From: Agelaius tricolor
Lineage: Eukaryota > Chordata > Aves > Passeriformes > Icteridae
DNA: 64,000 nucleotides
Reading direction: 5' to 3'
Assembly (NCBI GenBank): GCA_023055355.1
Contig: JALJCS010000035.1
Coordinates: 3,906,001 to 3,970,000, forward strand
Position 1 is the first letter of the stretch. Every line of letters starts with the position of its first letter. The position numbers and the translations under genes are program-made. Below are positions 35,008 through 45,800 of this stretch, piece by piece. The notes below the pieces were generated by a model. The model did no database searches. It was given only the letters and a program-made list of their open reading frames with translations, and was not told where the DNA came from.

Positions 35008-35399
35008 TGTGAGGGTGTTCACAGGGGTCTTAGGATGAGGGAAGAGATGAGAATTTTGACTCCATGTTTCAGAAGGCTTGATTTATTATTTTATGATATA
35101 TACTATATTAAAACTATACTAAAAGAATAGAGGAATAGAAGAAAGGATTTCATCAGAAGGCTGGCTAAGAATAGAATAGGAAGGAATGATAACAAAAGCT
35201 TGTGGCTCGGACAGAGTCCGAGCCAGCTGACTGTGATTGGCCATTAATTAGAAACAACCACATGAGACCAATCCCAGATGCACCTGTTGCATTCCACAGC
35301 AGCAGATAACCATTGTTTGCATTTTGTTCCTGAGGCCTCTCAGGTTCTCAGGAGAAAAAATCCTAAGGAAAGGATTTTTCAGAAAATATCATGGCTACA
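35008..35399 (-). mobile_element. ERV-type solo LTR, ERVK-like (family 1, copy A)
   Basis: The element runs from TGTGAGGG to GGCTACA and is flanked by a perfect 6-bp target duplication, ctcacc (35002-35007 and 35400-35405). It is the reverse complement of the LTR at 48,261-48,649 over almost its whole length. That copy has AATAAA on the + strand, so this one is in minus orientation, antisense to the host gene. It contains a perfect 10-bp stem (TGGCTCGGAC/GTCCGAGCCA, 35203-35225) that copy B lacks. It is a solo LTR of 392 bp with no internal genes. Confidence 0.85.
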
Positions 35400-35631
35400 C
35401 TCACCTAATAACAAACTACACTGTTCTCTATTATCTGTTTTACACTCTAGTAAACTCTAGTCTATCTCAAAGACTTAGTAGCCCTCTCTATAAGCAAAAA
35501 TCAAAACCAGTACTTCAAAATATTCCCTGTACCCTAAGTTTTCACATGCTGGAGCTATATATTCATCAGAGCTTTGGGAAGGAAGCCAGAATGGACCATT
35601 GCAGGGATGGAGGTGTTCTAGGTTCCCACAC

Positions 35632-36193
35632 TCCAGCCCAAAAATGCCTGTGGGTTTGATTATGACCCATGGAGCAAGTTACCAACCTTAGATGAAGATC
35701 TGCAAACTATGGCAAATTAAGTAGAATGATAGTGAATTTATCACAAGGTGAAAAAGTAGATTTTGGGGTTTCTAGAATGGGGATTCAGGGGGCAAGATGG
35801 GGGGATCTGGGTGTGTCCAGCCTTTCTCCTTCTTCTTCTTGGCCTCCATCTTCTGCTGTGATGTTGGCACTTTTGGATTGGTTTAGAGTAGAAGCTCAGT
35901 GTCTAACCACTGTCTAACATAGGTGATAGGTATTGGGAAGCAATTGTAAACATTGCACATGTAGTTTTTAGTATAAAGACATAACACCACCCTGGGGGCA
36001 GGCAGAGTGTCTGGAACTGTCCTGCTGGACAGACCTCAGCAGGGCAGGAGAAAAATTTTATAGATAAGAAACAATAAACAACCTTGAGACTGAGAAATGA
36101 AGAGCCCTGACTCCTTCTTCAAGCACCAGGCTGGGAAAAGAGACTTTCAAACACCTCTCGGGGTCACTGTGAGCAGCTGTAAAGATCCTGACA
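35632..36193 (+). mobile_element. ERVK-like LTR, left part missing (family 2, copy 2)
   Basis: From about 35,632 this matches the LTR at 11,208-11,833 closely through to its right end (AAAGATCCTGACA). It includes CTGTGGGTTTGATTATGACC, a stretch with TTCTTCTTCTTGGCCTCC, and ACAATAAACAACCTTGAGAC. It lies in the sense orientation of the host gene, and its AATAAA could act as a cryptic poly(A) signal. The first 80 bp or so of the LTR is diverged or lost, and no target duplication was found. Confidence 0.75.
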
Positions 36194-36253
36194 GTGAGCA
36201 GGAGCAGCCTGGCTGTGGGTGCTTTGCACCAGCTTGGCCAGAGCCCATGAAAT

Positions 36254-36292
36254 CCTGGGAGAAATCCCTGGGAGAAATCCCTGGCAGAAATC
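36254..36292. repeat. Tandem repeat, 13 bp x 3
   Basis: CCTGGGAGAAATC occurs twice, followed by CCTGGCAGAAATC. Confidence 0.9.
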
Positions 36293-38899
36293 GGTGTCGT
36301 CACTGCGGCTCCGCGGCAGCGCGGCCGTTGTTGGCCATCTGTTCCCTGCTGACCTCTTTAGGGAGGGCTGAACAGAAAGAAAAGTACTGTCACTTCAGCC
36401 CTCACAGGGTCATCTGGCACTGCTCCCCCTTCCCCAGCAAGAATCAAAACTAATATTTCCTCTTGCATGTTGATGAAGCACTTAAAGGTTGGTTTGTTGT
36501 TGCTTTTTGCTCATATTTGTCTGGCTTTTCTCAGTTTGTCCCTGTGTGTTTGCACTGTTGTTTTTTTTTTTTTTTTCCATATTTCCTTCTTATTTATTTG
36601 ACCTAGTTTTGCATGCTGCTTTCTTTTTTGAGTTGAGTGGAGAGCTTGTAATTAGGGACCAGCTTGACTCTTTTTGATTAATGACTGAGCCTGGATATCA
36701 AGGGAACAAAGCTGGCACTTTACCAGTCACACCAGCTCCTTCCCTTCACCCATATTTACTCTGCAAAGGTCACAGAGCTGGACCGTGCAAAGATGAAGCA
36801 GGAAACAAAATTAGCAATAGGCAAATCCAGAATTTGAGTTTATCTGTTCCAGCACTTGTGAAAGCAAGGATTGCAGATGCTCTGGTGACCTCTTGCTTTG
36901 TGTAGGATTCCTGCTGTACGTGTGGGTATCTGCATTGTTATTTAAATTCCTGGTGACTTCCAAGAAACAGCACCTGCCTCTTCATATGGGACAGTATTTC
37001 AGGTGTCCTGAGTGAATCAAAGCCTGCCTTTCCAGAGTTTGATGCTCTTATTTTGATGTTAATTTTTAATCCCATTTCATCACCACCCTTCAAGCTCTTT
37101 TCCACCCTCAAAATTTCAGCCACTTCTTTCTTACAATGAGATCCTGAAGAATCTCCTAAGTAGTCATTTTCTTCCTCTTTGTTTGAAACTGTATGATACA
37201 GATTTGGAGAACTTGTCTTTGAGAGCTCATGTCTGTGCTGTCCAAACCCTCTGTTATCTGTTATCACCTGTAACAATGCATGGATCTATTAATTCCTTCC
37301 ATAAAACCTCCTCAGCCTGCATTTGGATGATTATTTGCCAGTTCCTTACAATTCTAGTTATAAGATTTTCTTTTTTTCCAGTATTTTCCCTCCCATCATC
37401 ACTGTTAGGAAAAATGCCTGTGTAGGAACACACAATGGCCTCTTGTATGGTGAGGAAAGTCAAAACCAGAGCAGTGCTTGAGCAGCTGTGTGCAAGGTGT
37501 AGGATTTCTGTCAGTAAGAGTGACTTCCACAACTGTCAGAGGAGTTTATTCCAGCATAAAGTAGGATTTAAGGTGCAAGAGGTATCTTGCAATTAAAGTA
37601 TGGTGGCTAAACCAGACAAAGGCATCTGTAGGCAGGGATTAGGAATGCTGTGCTGAAAAGGCAGTTTTCCTGTGTTATTAAATAAACCTTCAGCATCTTG
37701 CTTATACAACAAAATGAATGAGGTTGTTGAGGTTAGGAGCAGTGTGACATGGAATGACAAGAGAGACAGGTCTGTGTTTAGCCCTCAATTACTGCAGGAA
37801 CTGCTGAACTCTAAAACACTGTGTGGGCAATAATACAAAAAGACTCTACCTGAAGGTTGTTGAAGAACACTGTTCCCAAAAGGAATATTGCAAAATGCAT
37901 CCAGAATGTCCCCTCAGTGCTGATCCACAATACCAGCTGTGCCTTAAGCTGTGGAAGCAGGAACACTCAAGTTCTTACATAGCTTAAAAAATAAATCAGC
38001 CTAGATTTGTTAATTTTTTAAAGGGATTAATAAACCTTTCAGCAGCAGGCAGTGACAGGCCAGAGCCACAGTGCTGGAGTTGTTGTGACCATGACCTGCA
38101 GCTCCTCTTGCTTTCCTGTTCTCAGAGAGCTCTCAAGCACATGCACTTTAAAGATAACCTTGGCTTAGGCTTGGATTTCATAAGCAATTTGCAACCTGTG
38201 AAAACACCACTTCATTCTGTAGTAAAACTCCTTGCTCATAAAAATCCCTCCCCATTCAGATCCATATGTAAGAACAAGGCAAACTCCTACAGGGATATTC
38301 TGAGACACTCCTGCTTTAGAACATGAGCTTTGTATTCATAAATGTTTTAGCCTGTTTCCTGCAATAAAGATTAAATTGTCGCTCAGGAAGTAAAGCCGCA
38401 ACATGTGCCTTTGACAACGTAATCAAACTTTATATAGCCATGTTTTTATTGTTTTCCTTTTGTTTTGCTCTTAGATGACTAATTTCTGCCTAAAAGTGAC
38501 AGCAAGAGTTGCCATCTGAGAGGCCGCTTAGAGCTTTATTTCTATTTTAAGCATATTTAAAGCACATGTATTCAGAAGTGTCATTATGTAAATCAGTTTT
38601 GAAAATTGAGCTCCATTAAAAATTGCAGTATCATTTTCTCAGCTAATCCGAGGCTATTTTAATCTCAGAAATGAAAAAATAACCCCACAACCAAACCTCA
38701 GGTTTCTGTGAGGAGTGGCACTTCTACCTTGGTGTTGTAATTGCTGTGTTAATATGGTAATAAAATACGTTGTATTCTTAGTGGAGCAAAATATTTGCTG
38801 TTCTTGGATTTGGAAAATCCACTGGCCTGAAATTTGGAATATTTGGAAATTCCACTGCATTGCCTGGAAACAAAAATTGATAGTGGAGTCCAGTGTAAG

Positions 38900-39006
38900 G
38901 AATGATTTTGGCAGTGGTGAAAGTGTCCAACCCTTTAAAGGCTTGGCTGGACCAAGAAAGGTTGGACCAGATAATCCTTAAGATCCCTTTCAACCTGGTA
39001 TTATAG
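38900..39006 (+). mobile_element. CR1 LINE 3'-end fragment
   Basis: The sequence includes ggttggaccagataatcctt, then aagatccctttcaacctggt. This is the plus-sense CR1 3' untranslated end. The terminal octamer repeat has decayed (attatagga). Confidence 0.75.
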
Positions 39007-39098
39007 GAAAAGAACTTGATATTAAAAAAGAGGCCTAACAAGGAAGTTGGGTAATATGTACTCTTATAGCTTAAAGAAAACTCTGCATGTTAGGCAGA

Positions 39099-39116
39099 GT
39101 GGTGGTGGTGGTGGTT
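39099..39116. repeat. (GGT)n triplet run
   Basis: A run of GGT triplets, followed by T/G-rich low-complexity sequence to about 39150. Confidence 0.85.
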
Positions 39117-41300
39117 TGTTTTTGTGTGTGGTTTTTTGTTTTTGTTTTTAAATACTGCCCTGAGTATTGAAGGGGATTTAAATGGAACTGTGGTGTTCTG
39201 GAATTGCAGTAATGGCATGGGGTTTCTTAAGTACCACAAGAGGAAACCAAAAAGTTTCTCATTTTACATGGACTTGTTTCATTCACCTGCTTTCAAAAAC
39301 CAGAAAAAGCTGAACTTCCTCTGGCAATAGTGTGAGAGCTTGGGGGAGTTCACTGGAACAGGGCCTTTGTAGAGTCTGCTGTGACTTGGGTAGGGAGCAC
39401 TGCAAATGAAGGACTGGATGTTGTTTCTTTGTAGTTCCTGAGGTCCTGGGGACTTCTGTTCTCCACTGAGCTAACAGGGATAAAGGCAAAGCTATTGCAG
39501 TTTCAACTCAGTTTCTTTTGGCAACCAAAGTCATCACTTTTTGCAAAGTCCTAGAAGAAGGCATTTAAAAGTACAGTTTCATGCACCTTTGTCTTAAGTG
39601 TGATTTAACATTTTTTTTTAGTGTAATGCAAATCCCCACCTGCAGTTCCTAAGGGCAGATGTTTCCCAAACCTCAGTTTACAGTACAGGGTTTAAAAGGT
39701 GGCCCCTGGCAGAAGCTGAGCAGGTGGTGAATTTGTGGCCATGACAGAAGGTGAATCAGTGGTTAAAAACCAGGTAATTAATGCCATTTCATCTGTCTGG
39801 ACCTCCAGTGGTGCACCAAGAGCTCCCAGATGTGCCCAACCTCTGGCTGCTGTTCCAGACCCTGGGTCTTGCCCTATCTCTCACTTCTGTAAATAGCCTG
39901 AGTGCTGTAAAGTGCCTTAAAAAGGCACTACCACCTAAGTTTAGAGCTGTGAATTGCTTTCTGCAGTGTTTATAGTTTGGGGTGACACAAGGAAAGGGAA
40001 TCTGCTTCTCATTTAGTCTGGAGCTCCACACAGGATCTGTGTAAGCATTAAAACATCTGCATGGCCAGGATCAGTATTTTCAGGCAAGTGGAAAAGCCAA
40101 ATCCCAGAATGCTCTTCAGCACCAAAATATTAAAAGTTACAATGTTCCCTTTTTTATAACAAAGGGAAACTATGTAGGAAAATGCAAACTTGTTAAGAGG
40201 CAAAATGTTTCATGGGGAATGTCTGAAGACACAATGTGCAAAATTGTGGTTGTTTTCTCCTTTAGGGAAAGAGCAGTCTGACAGATAGTGACCAAAAATA
40301 AAGAGTTTTGTAACTAAAAAGCTTTTTTAAACAACAACAAAGAAAAAGGAGGGAGGCTGCAGGCTTTGGCAAGTAAAATGTAAAGCAATAGTAAATTAGG
40401 CTAAAAGTGGTCTTGAGGAGTAATTGGAAGGCTTTGAATCTAATAATAGTGATGGTAATGGCTTCAGCCCATCAGAAACAGCCTTCTCAGAAGATCTGTA
40501 AGGCTGATAAATGATCAGGACCTGAAGAGCTGTCAAGGAAGATAAAGCAGTTATAGAGAAGTAAATGAATTATTTGCATTGGTATTTATTGGAAAGGATG
40601 TTGGGAGGGTCATTGCTATAACCATTTATTTCAGTGATGGACATAGGAAGCAGAGAGAGGAAGGTTTCAGATAGGTTTTCTTCTTGATTTGGAAGGATTC
40701 AGGTTAATTTTTAATCAAGATGATACTAGAACAGTTTTATTTTGAATTAATGCAAATTTTTCAGCTAGAATTTATAGGATGAGCACAAAATATGATTATT
40801 GGAATTCATCTGGGCCTTAGTTTACAACTCTTGAGAACAAAATTGATGTGTATGGAAAATTAATGCAGCATGTGTTTGATCCAAAAGAGAAAAATAGTTG
40901 CAAAGTAATGTACTTGCTCATGATCTTCAAGGTATATTGTGAATCACAGCTGCTGAAAGCCAGCAGAATTTGCATTAATTACTTGGGTTTGTTCCTTTTT
41001 TTTTTCCAGTTTCAAACTTTCTTTCCCTAGAATATGCTAATATTAAACAGTGCTTATGAGTGATTGTGGAAAGAGGTTCCAAATAAAATCTGTCCTTTCT
41101 GAATTCTCACTGCCTGCTATTTTATTTGTTGTGAGTTTCAATTTTGGAACAGCTCTTTTTTAGAGCTTTTATTGCAGCATTAGAAGCAGCCTTTTTTAGA
41201 CATAAGATGTAGAAAGTTAGCAATGCAAATATGGATTATTCACCTTCCTAGAGAAACTTCATCTTACTGAAAAGCTCTTCCTAACCTTTGTTTTTATCAG

Positions 41301-41400
41301 GGAGAAAGAACAAGAAACACAAGAAGAGGAACATTTGATGGAAGAAAAGAAAAAGAAAAAGCAGGAAGAAAAGAAAAAGAAGGAAGGTGCTCAGAAAAAG
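41301..41400 (+). CDS. TNRC6C: TNRC6-family (TNRC6C-like) exon 2, charged N-terminus
   Basis: This 100-bp exon has acceptor TTTGTTTTTATCAG and donor AAAAAG|GTTTGT. The first G completes an arginine codon from 21035-21036, and the other 33 codons read EKEQETQEEEHL, then MEEKKKKKQEEKKKKEGAQK and K. The motif LMEEKKKKK...KKKKE-AQKK is the hallmark N-terminus of GW182/TNRC6 proteins, the scaffolds that bind Argonaute and recruit CCR4-NOT and PAN2-PAN3 deadenylases for microRNA silencing in P bodies. As I recall the paralogues, EDKKKKEATQKK (TNRC6B) and DDKKKKEAAQKK (TNRC6A) differ, while QEEKKKKEGAQKK fits TNRC6C. The first ATG in frame is at 41338-41340, a plausible start. The GT of this donor is followed by TTGT, so the site is weak and may be alternatively used. 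Confidence 0.85.
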
Positions 41401-41943
41401 GTTTGTTCATGTTCCTGTTGGAACTGATCCCTTCACTTTTAAATGTGGCTCTGGCTACTGATGCTGCAGCTTCACTTGTGGGAGTTTTAATTTGAAATAA
41501 GAATTGATGGCTGTCTTTTCTAGGATAAAAATCAGGCATCATAAAAAATTCCAGACAGATTCTAAAATAAGCAGGTCTTCTGTGAAAGGTGGTAGTGTGG
41601 GTGGGTTCAAAGGGAGGCTGGACCAAGTGACAGAAGTGAATTCTGCTGGGGGCTCAAGGTCCAGGAAGCCTCTGCCCCCCAGAGAGGGAAGGCTGGGTGG
41701 TGGATGGGGCTGCTGCCCTCTCCAGTCACTCTTTACCCTTCCTCTTTGGCATCTCCTTCTGGCTTCAGGCAGACATTTCTGTCACATGGAGTTAAACTGA
41801 AATTCTCTAGTCCTTAAATGAATCAAATGCCTGATTTATGTGAGCAGTTTCTGCAAAAAGTTAGGCCTGCAGCCCTGTAATTATTAGGTATCATTTGCAG
41901 TATTGACAAGTAGTTGATTTGTTTTGTTCTTCTCTTCTTTCAG
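41401..41943 (+). other. TNRC6C: Intron 2 of the TNRC6-family gene (543 bp)
   Basis: The borders are GTTTGT and a pyrimidine-rich TTCTTCTCTTCTTTCAG. It is short compared with its neighbours. Nothing else is recognised in it beyond a purine-rich stretch with several open frames. Confidence 0.8.
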
Positions 41944-41965
41944 GCTGCTGAACAAAAAACCAAAG
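41944..41965 (+). CDS. TNRC6C: TNRC6-family (TNRC6C-like) microexon 3
   Basis: A 22-nt exon with a strong acceptor (CTTCTCTTCTTTCAG) and donor CCAAAG|GTAAAT. In the frame set by exon 2 it encodes AAEQKTK and leaves one G for the next exon. The family continues EQKTKVPE or EQKIKVPE, so the leftover G fits a valine codon (G|TN). Exon, frame and family sequence agree, which makes this a confident microexon. The following coding exon was searched for by eye as an acceptor followed by a VPE-like start and was not found in the remaining 22 kb. Confidence 0.85.
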
Positions 41966-42773
41966 GTAAATTCATGTTTATTCTCTGTGAAATGTTTGAT
42001 ATTTTTATAAGCTTGTTTGAAAAATGTGCTTGTACTTTTTATTCATTGTGTCTGTTTAATGAGGGGAGTTTATCTTACTAGGATTGTTATGTTCCTAAAG
42101 TTTTGTTGGGATTCTCAGCATAAGCTTTGGCTTATCTTGCTGGGTGTATTCTATGGCAGCCTTTTGACAAGAATATATGGATTAATTTTCTGTGAACCAT
42201 AACACAGCATGTGTCATCTCTTTTGTCAAGACAGATGCAGTTTTCCATTTAGTTGTTAGTAGTTATTTATCTGTTTCAAAGACAAGTAATTGCCCCTTTC
42301 CCCTTGCACAATTCAACTCAATTTAATGTGTAAACTCAATTCATGGAGCTTAGAAGAAACTATTTCCCCTGCTGCCACCACTGCCTGTTTTTCTTTCTGT
42401 ATGGCTTTTCTGCCTGGGAACTGAGTGGAGCTGCTTTGCAGCAGGGTCAGGAAGCAGCAGAGGTAAGAAATGCCTTCCCTTTTGGGGGCACTGGGCTGCC
42501 AGGTTCCCTGGGAGAAAAGTTAATGAAGCTGTGCCTTTCAGAAAGGTGAGGAAAAGAGGCAAGGTAATGTCTTTCTTCTGCATCTGATGGCTTACAGATC
42601 TTTTTGTGTCTCAGTTCTGGGCCAGCTCAAATGCATTGTCATTTCTTGGTGGGTAATTAGGTGACAGACAGGCATAAATATATAAAATACTCAGGCAAGT
42701 GGAGCTTCCCAGAGTCCCAAAGAAGGAGAATTAGAGAAGAGCCAAGCTTAACATAAGGGCTGGACTAAACAAC

Positions 42774-42824
42774 TTATGTTTCAAACACTTATGGTTTATT
42801 TATGTTTCAAACACTTATGATTTA
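42774..42824. repeat. Tandem duplication, 26-bp period
   Basis: TTATGTTTCAAACACTTATG is present twice in direct succession. Confidence 0.9.
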
Positions 42825-45800
42825 TACAGCAGAAATTGAATATTACTTTAGTAATATAAGTAATAACTGCATGATGAAGATACTGTACCAGTAATTTATT
42901 GAAACTCTGTCCTTTTATTTCTAAGTTTTTCCTATGTAGAAAGGGAGAGGTCAGAAAGTTTTAGTTTGAATTCTGTAGCATCTGCACTGTGAGATTTCAT
43001 GTAGTGTATAACACTGGATTTACTTTCAGGAGAAGGGAGCAGAGGTATGTGAGTCCCACCAAAACTTAAGTACATGAAAAACCTTGGAATTAAGATACAT
43101 AAGAGCAATTTCTATCTAAATGAAATATTTCTGTTTTCACAGCATTGCTTGTTTTGTTCTCTGTATCAGCTCATTTCTGTGTGAAAAGGTTTCACTGTTC
43201 TATAATGGATTATAATGACTTTTTAATATCACAATTCAGCAGCAGATGTTTTTGCTGTCAGGGTAACTAAATTCATTTTCACGTGGTAATGCAGTGGCTC
43301 TTCATTTCTGTTACGAGTGAGACACAGAACCTTCTGCTTTCCCTCTGTGGGATGTTTCTATTTCTGTCTGTGTTGTGACAGCTTTGCTTTTAATTGCTTG
43401 AAACTGCCACGTTTGTGTTTCTAGTTAATAACCTCAGTTTTTCAGGTATGCTTGTGAGTTTGTTTCTTTCAAATTCAGGGACTGCATTTCTCCATCTGTT
43501 GGTACATTACAGATAAATACATTATCCATGTATTTAAGCATCTTCTATTGCTATAAAAGATGGATCAGGAAGAAGACAGCAGTGGATAAGGATAGTTATG
43601 TTAGAGATGAAGCAGCTTTGGCATTTATTGTTTCATCTCAAATGCAGTGATGCAGCTTTTTGTGGTTCAGCATCACTGGAAGGGGGGACCTGTCCTACAG
43701 AGAGACCAAACCTCCTGTTCATGCTCAGGACAAGGGCCAGGGGTTATTTACAGTCCTGTAAATGACCCTTCTTTGAATTTCATTTGTCTGGCAAATGCTT
43801 GTTGCTTTTCAGGTTGCTTTGTGGAAATATTTTATTTCCTCTTTATAGTGCAGTTCCTTACATTTATCTTTAGGAGGGATGTGCAAGAGCTTATGAGGGG
43901 TAGCAGGAATGTATCAAAATAGATAAAATATTAATACAAAAATTAATGAGAGGAAAAATCTGACTGAGCTTTTCTCCTACAATATTCAGAGTTGACTGTA
44001 AACTTTATTGCAATGCTGCACCAAGTGCTTTATTTGGATACATTTTCAAGGATAAGTGACACATGCTACTAGAACTAAAAGGCAACACAGGGATTATCAT
44101 TGAATTTAGTTAATTTATTTCCTATCTGGGACAGAGCAATTAAATTAGTTTTGATGACAGGATGGCACAGCAAAACTCAGTGAGTGGACTGCAGCAGGTA
44201 ATGCATGCCAGTGAGCAGGATGTATTAAATCAGAGATTAAAGCTGGACATTTTGCAAAATGTAGATTTTGGTAGGTGAGATCTTAATAAATATGGCTTAA
44301 TGGAGCTCTTTGTGGTAACTTAAAAAAAATTGCTTAATTTTATGTGTGTGTCACTGAGTTCTGCAAGTGGGTTGCCATGGCAGTGAGAGGTGCTTGCACT
44401 AGTTGGGTCCTAGTGGAGAAAAAGAAATCATACAAGTGCAGGTGGGATGTGGCAGGGTTTTTCAGTTTGTTTTTCAGCTGGCTGGGGCAGGGTGTTTGTG
44501 CAGTCCCTGTTTGCTCTCAGCAGTGTTTGTGAGGAGAAGGCACTTTGCTGAAGTGGGTAGGAAGGGCCAGGTGCTGAGGCTTGAGAGGGAGGGAGGGCTT
44601 GGCTTCTTCTGTGCTAGAAGCCTGTGACCAAGGTCCAATTCTTTTCAATTAATGGTTAGTTTTTCATGGATCTTTGTGTCACAGAGGGGTGGAGTTGCTG
44701 TCCTGGCCAGTAATGAACTCGTGTGGTTTGTCTGTGTAGCTCTGAGCTGATCTGGGCTGCTGCAGGTTCAGTCTCTGCTGAGGCCTCAGGAAAGAGAAGG
44801 GAAGAAAGAGGAAGGAGGTTTCCTGTGGGGGTGTGTTTGTGGTGTGCTGTCAGCTCAGCCTTGCTCTGAGGCCTCAGCCCCAGCTGAATGTTTCCATTTG
44901 TGATGTGGAGCACAAACCCTTCCAAAATAAACACCTATTTCCACCCTTAGGGGAAAGGTATGTGCTGCTGCTGGAGCCCAGGCTAGGAGTGCTCCCTCAC
45001 ATCCACTGAAACAAATTCTTTTCTCTTTTTTAACAATGATCCAACCCTTTAAATCTTCTCTACATAACAGCTCCTTCAGTTTCTATTTTTTTCCCTGCAA
45101 CGTTGTTTGCCTGAGTATTTTTGTGAGGCTGGATCTTTTATAAATACCCCGTTGGCAACAATTCTAGGGAATGTGAAAAGAAGAGAGATTGGAGAGCTGA
45201 TAAAGACCTGAAATGTTTCTCAATTACTTGAAAACAAATGAAAGTAGTCTTCCTGTTCAGCTGGAGAGAAGCACTGCAGAATTAGATGAGGTGGGAAATG
45301 AGCAGGTTTTTATTGCAAATTCAAGTTGTTGTTCTTTTATGGTAATTTTTTTCAGAACAGGACTATTGAGCACAGGCTATTAGTGTTTATTTTACATGTA
45401 TAAACTCTTGCCAGTTTATGTGCACTTGATCAAGAAGCTTTGTGTATAAAGGCTTTTCTAATGAAAACATTCAGCTGTAATTGTGAGCTCTGCTCTGTGT
45501 GGTAAAGGGTCACTGTATGGGAATGGCTGTTATTTAATAACAACAGGGGCTGTCAGGGAGCTGTGCTTGTCACAAATGCTAGCAGGGTGGGTTTTGCTGC
45601 CTGCTTCTCTTCTGGCCATCCTCCTGCAGGTTTAGTCAGCACAGGTGATCAGCTCCCACCTCAGCTGAATGCATTTCTTTAAAGCTGATATAAAATAACT
45701 TAAGTGGTTTGTTACTCAAACATCCACCCTGGTAATTGAAAGGCAAAGTATCCATCCCACCCTCCAGCATTATATGCAATAAAGGTAAGTGCTAAATCTG

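Larger units (their letters stand above)
21037..41300 (+). other. TNRC6C: Intron 1 of the TNRC6-family gene (20.3 kb)
   Basis: The borders are GTAAGA at the left and CTTTGTTTTTATCAG at the right. The first 12 kb is largely unique AT-rich DNA without recognisable transposons, a common place for regulatory elements of island-promoter genes. Further in lie CR1 fragments (about 30.0, 33.6 and 38.9 kb), a solo LTR (35.0 kb), part of a second LTR (35.6-36.2 kb), short tandem duplications and simple repeats. I found no additional coding exon with both splice sites and phase. A non-coding or alternative exon cannot be excluded. Confidence 0.7.

Noticed and set aside
41590..41720. GGGTTCAAAGGGAGGCTGGACC stretch as a CR1 fragment
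   Set aside because: Part of the wording resembles CR1, but the diagnostic 3' terminus is absent.
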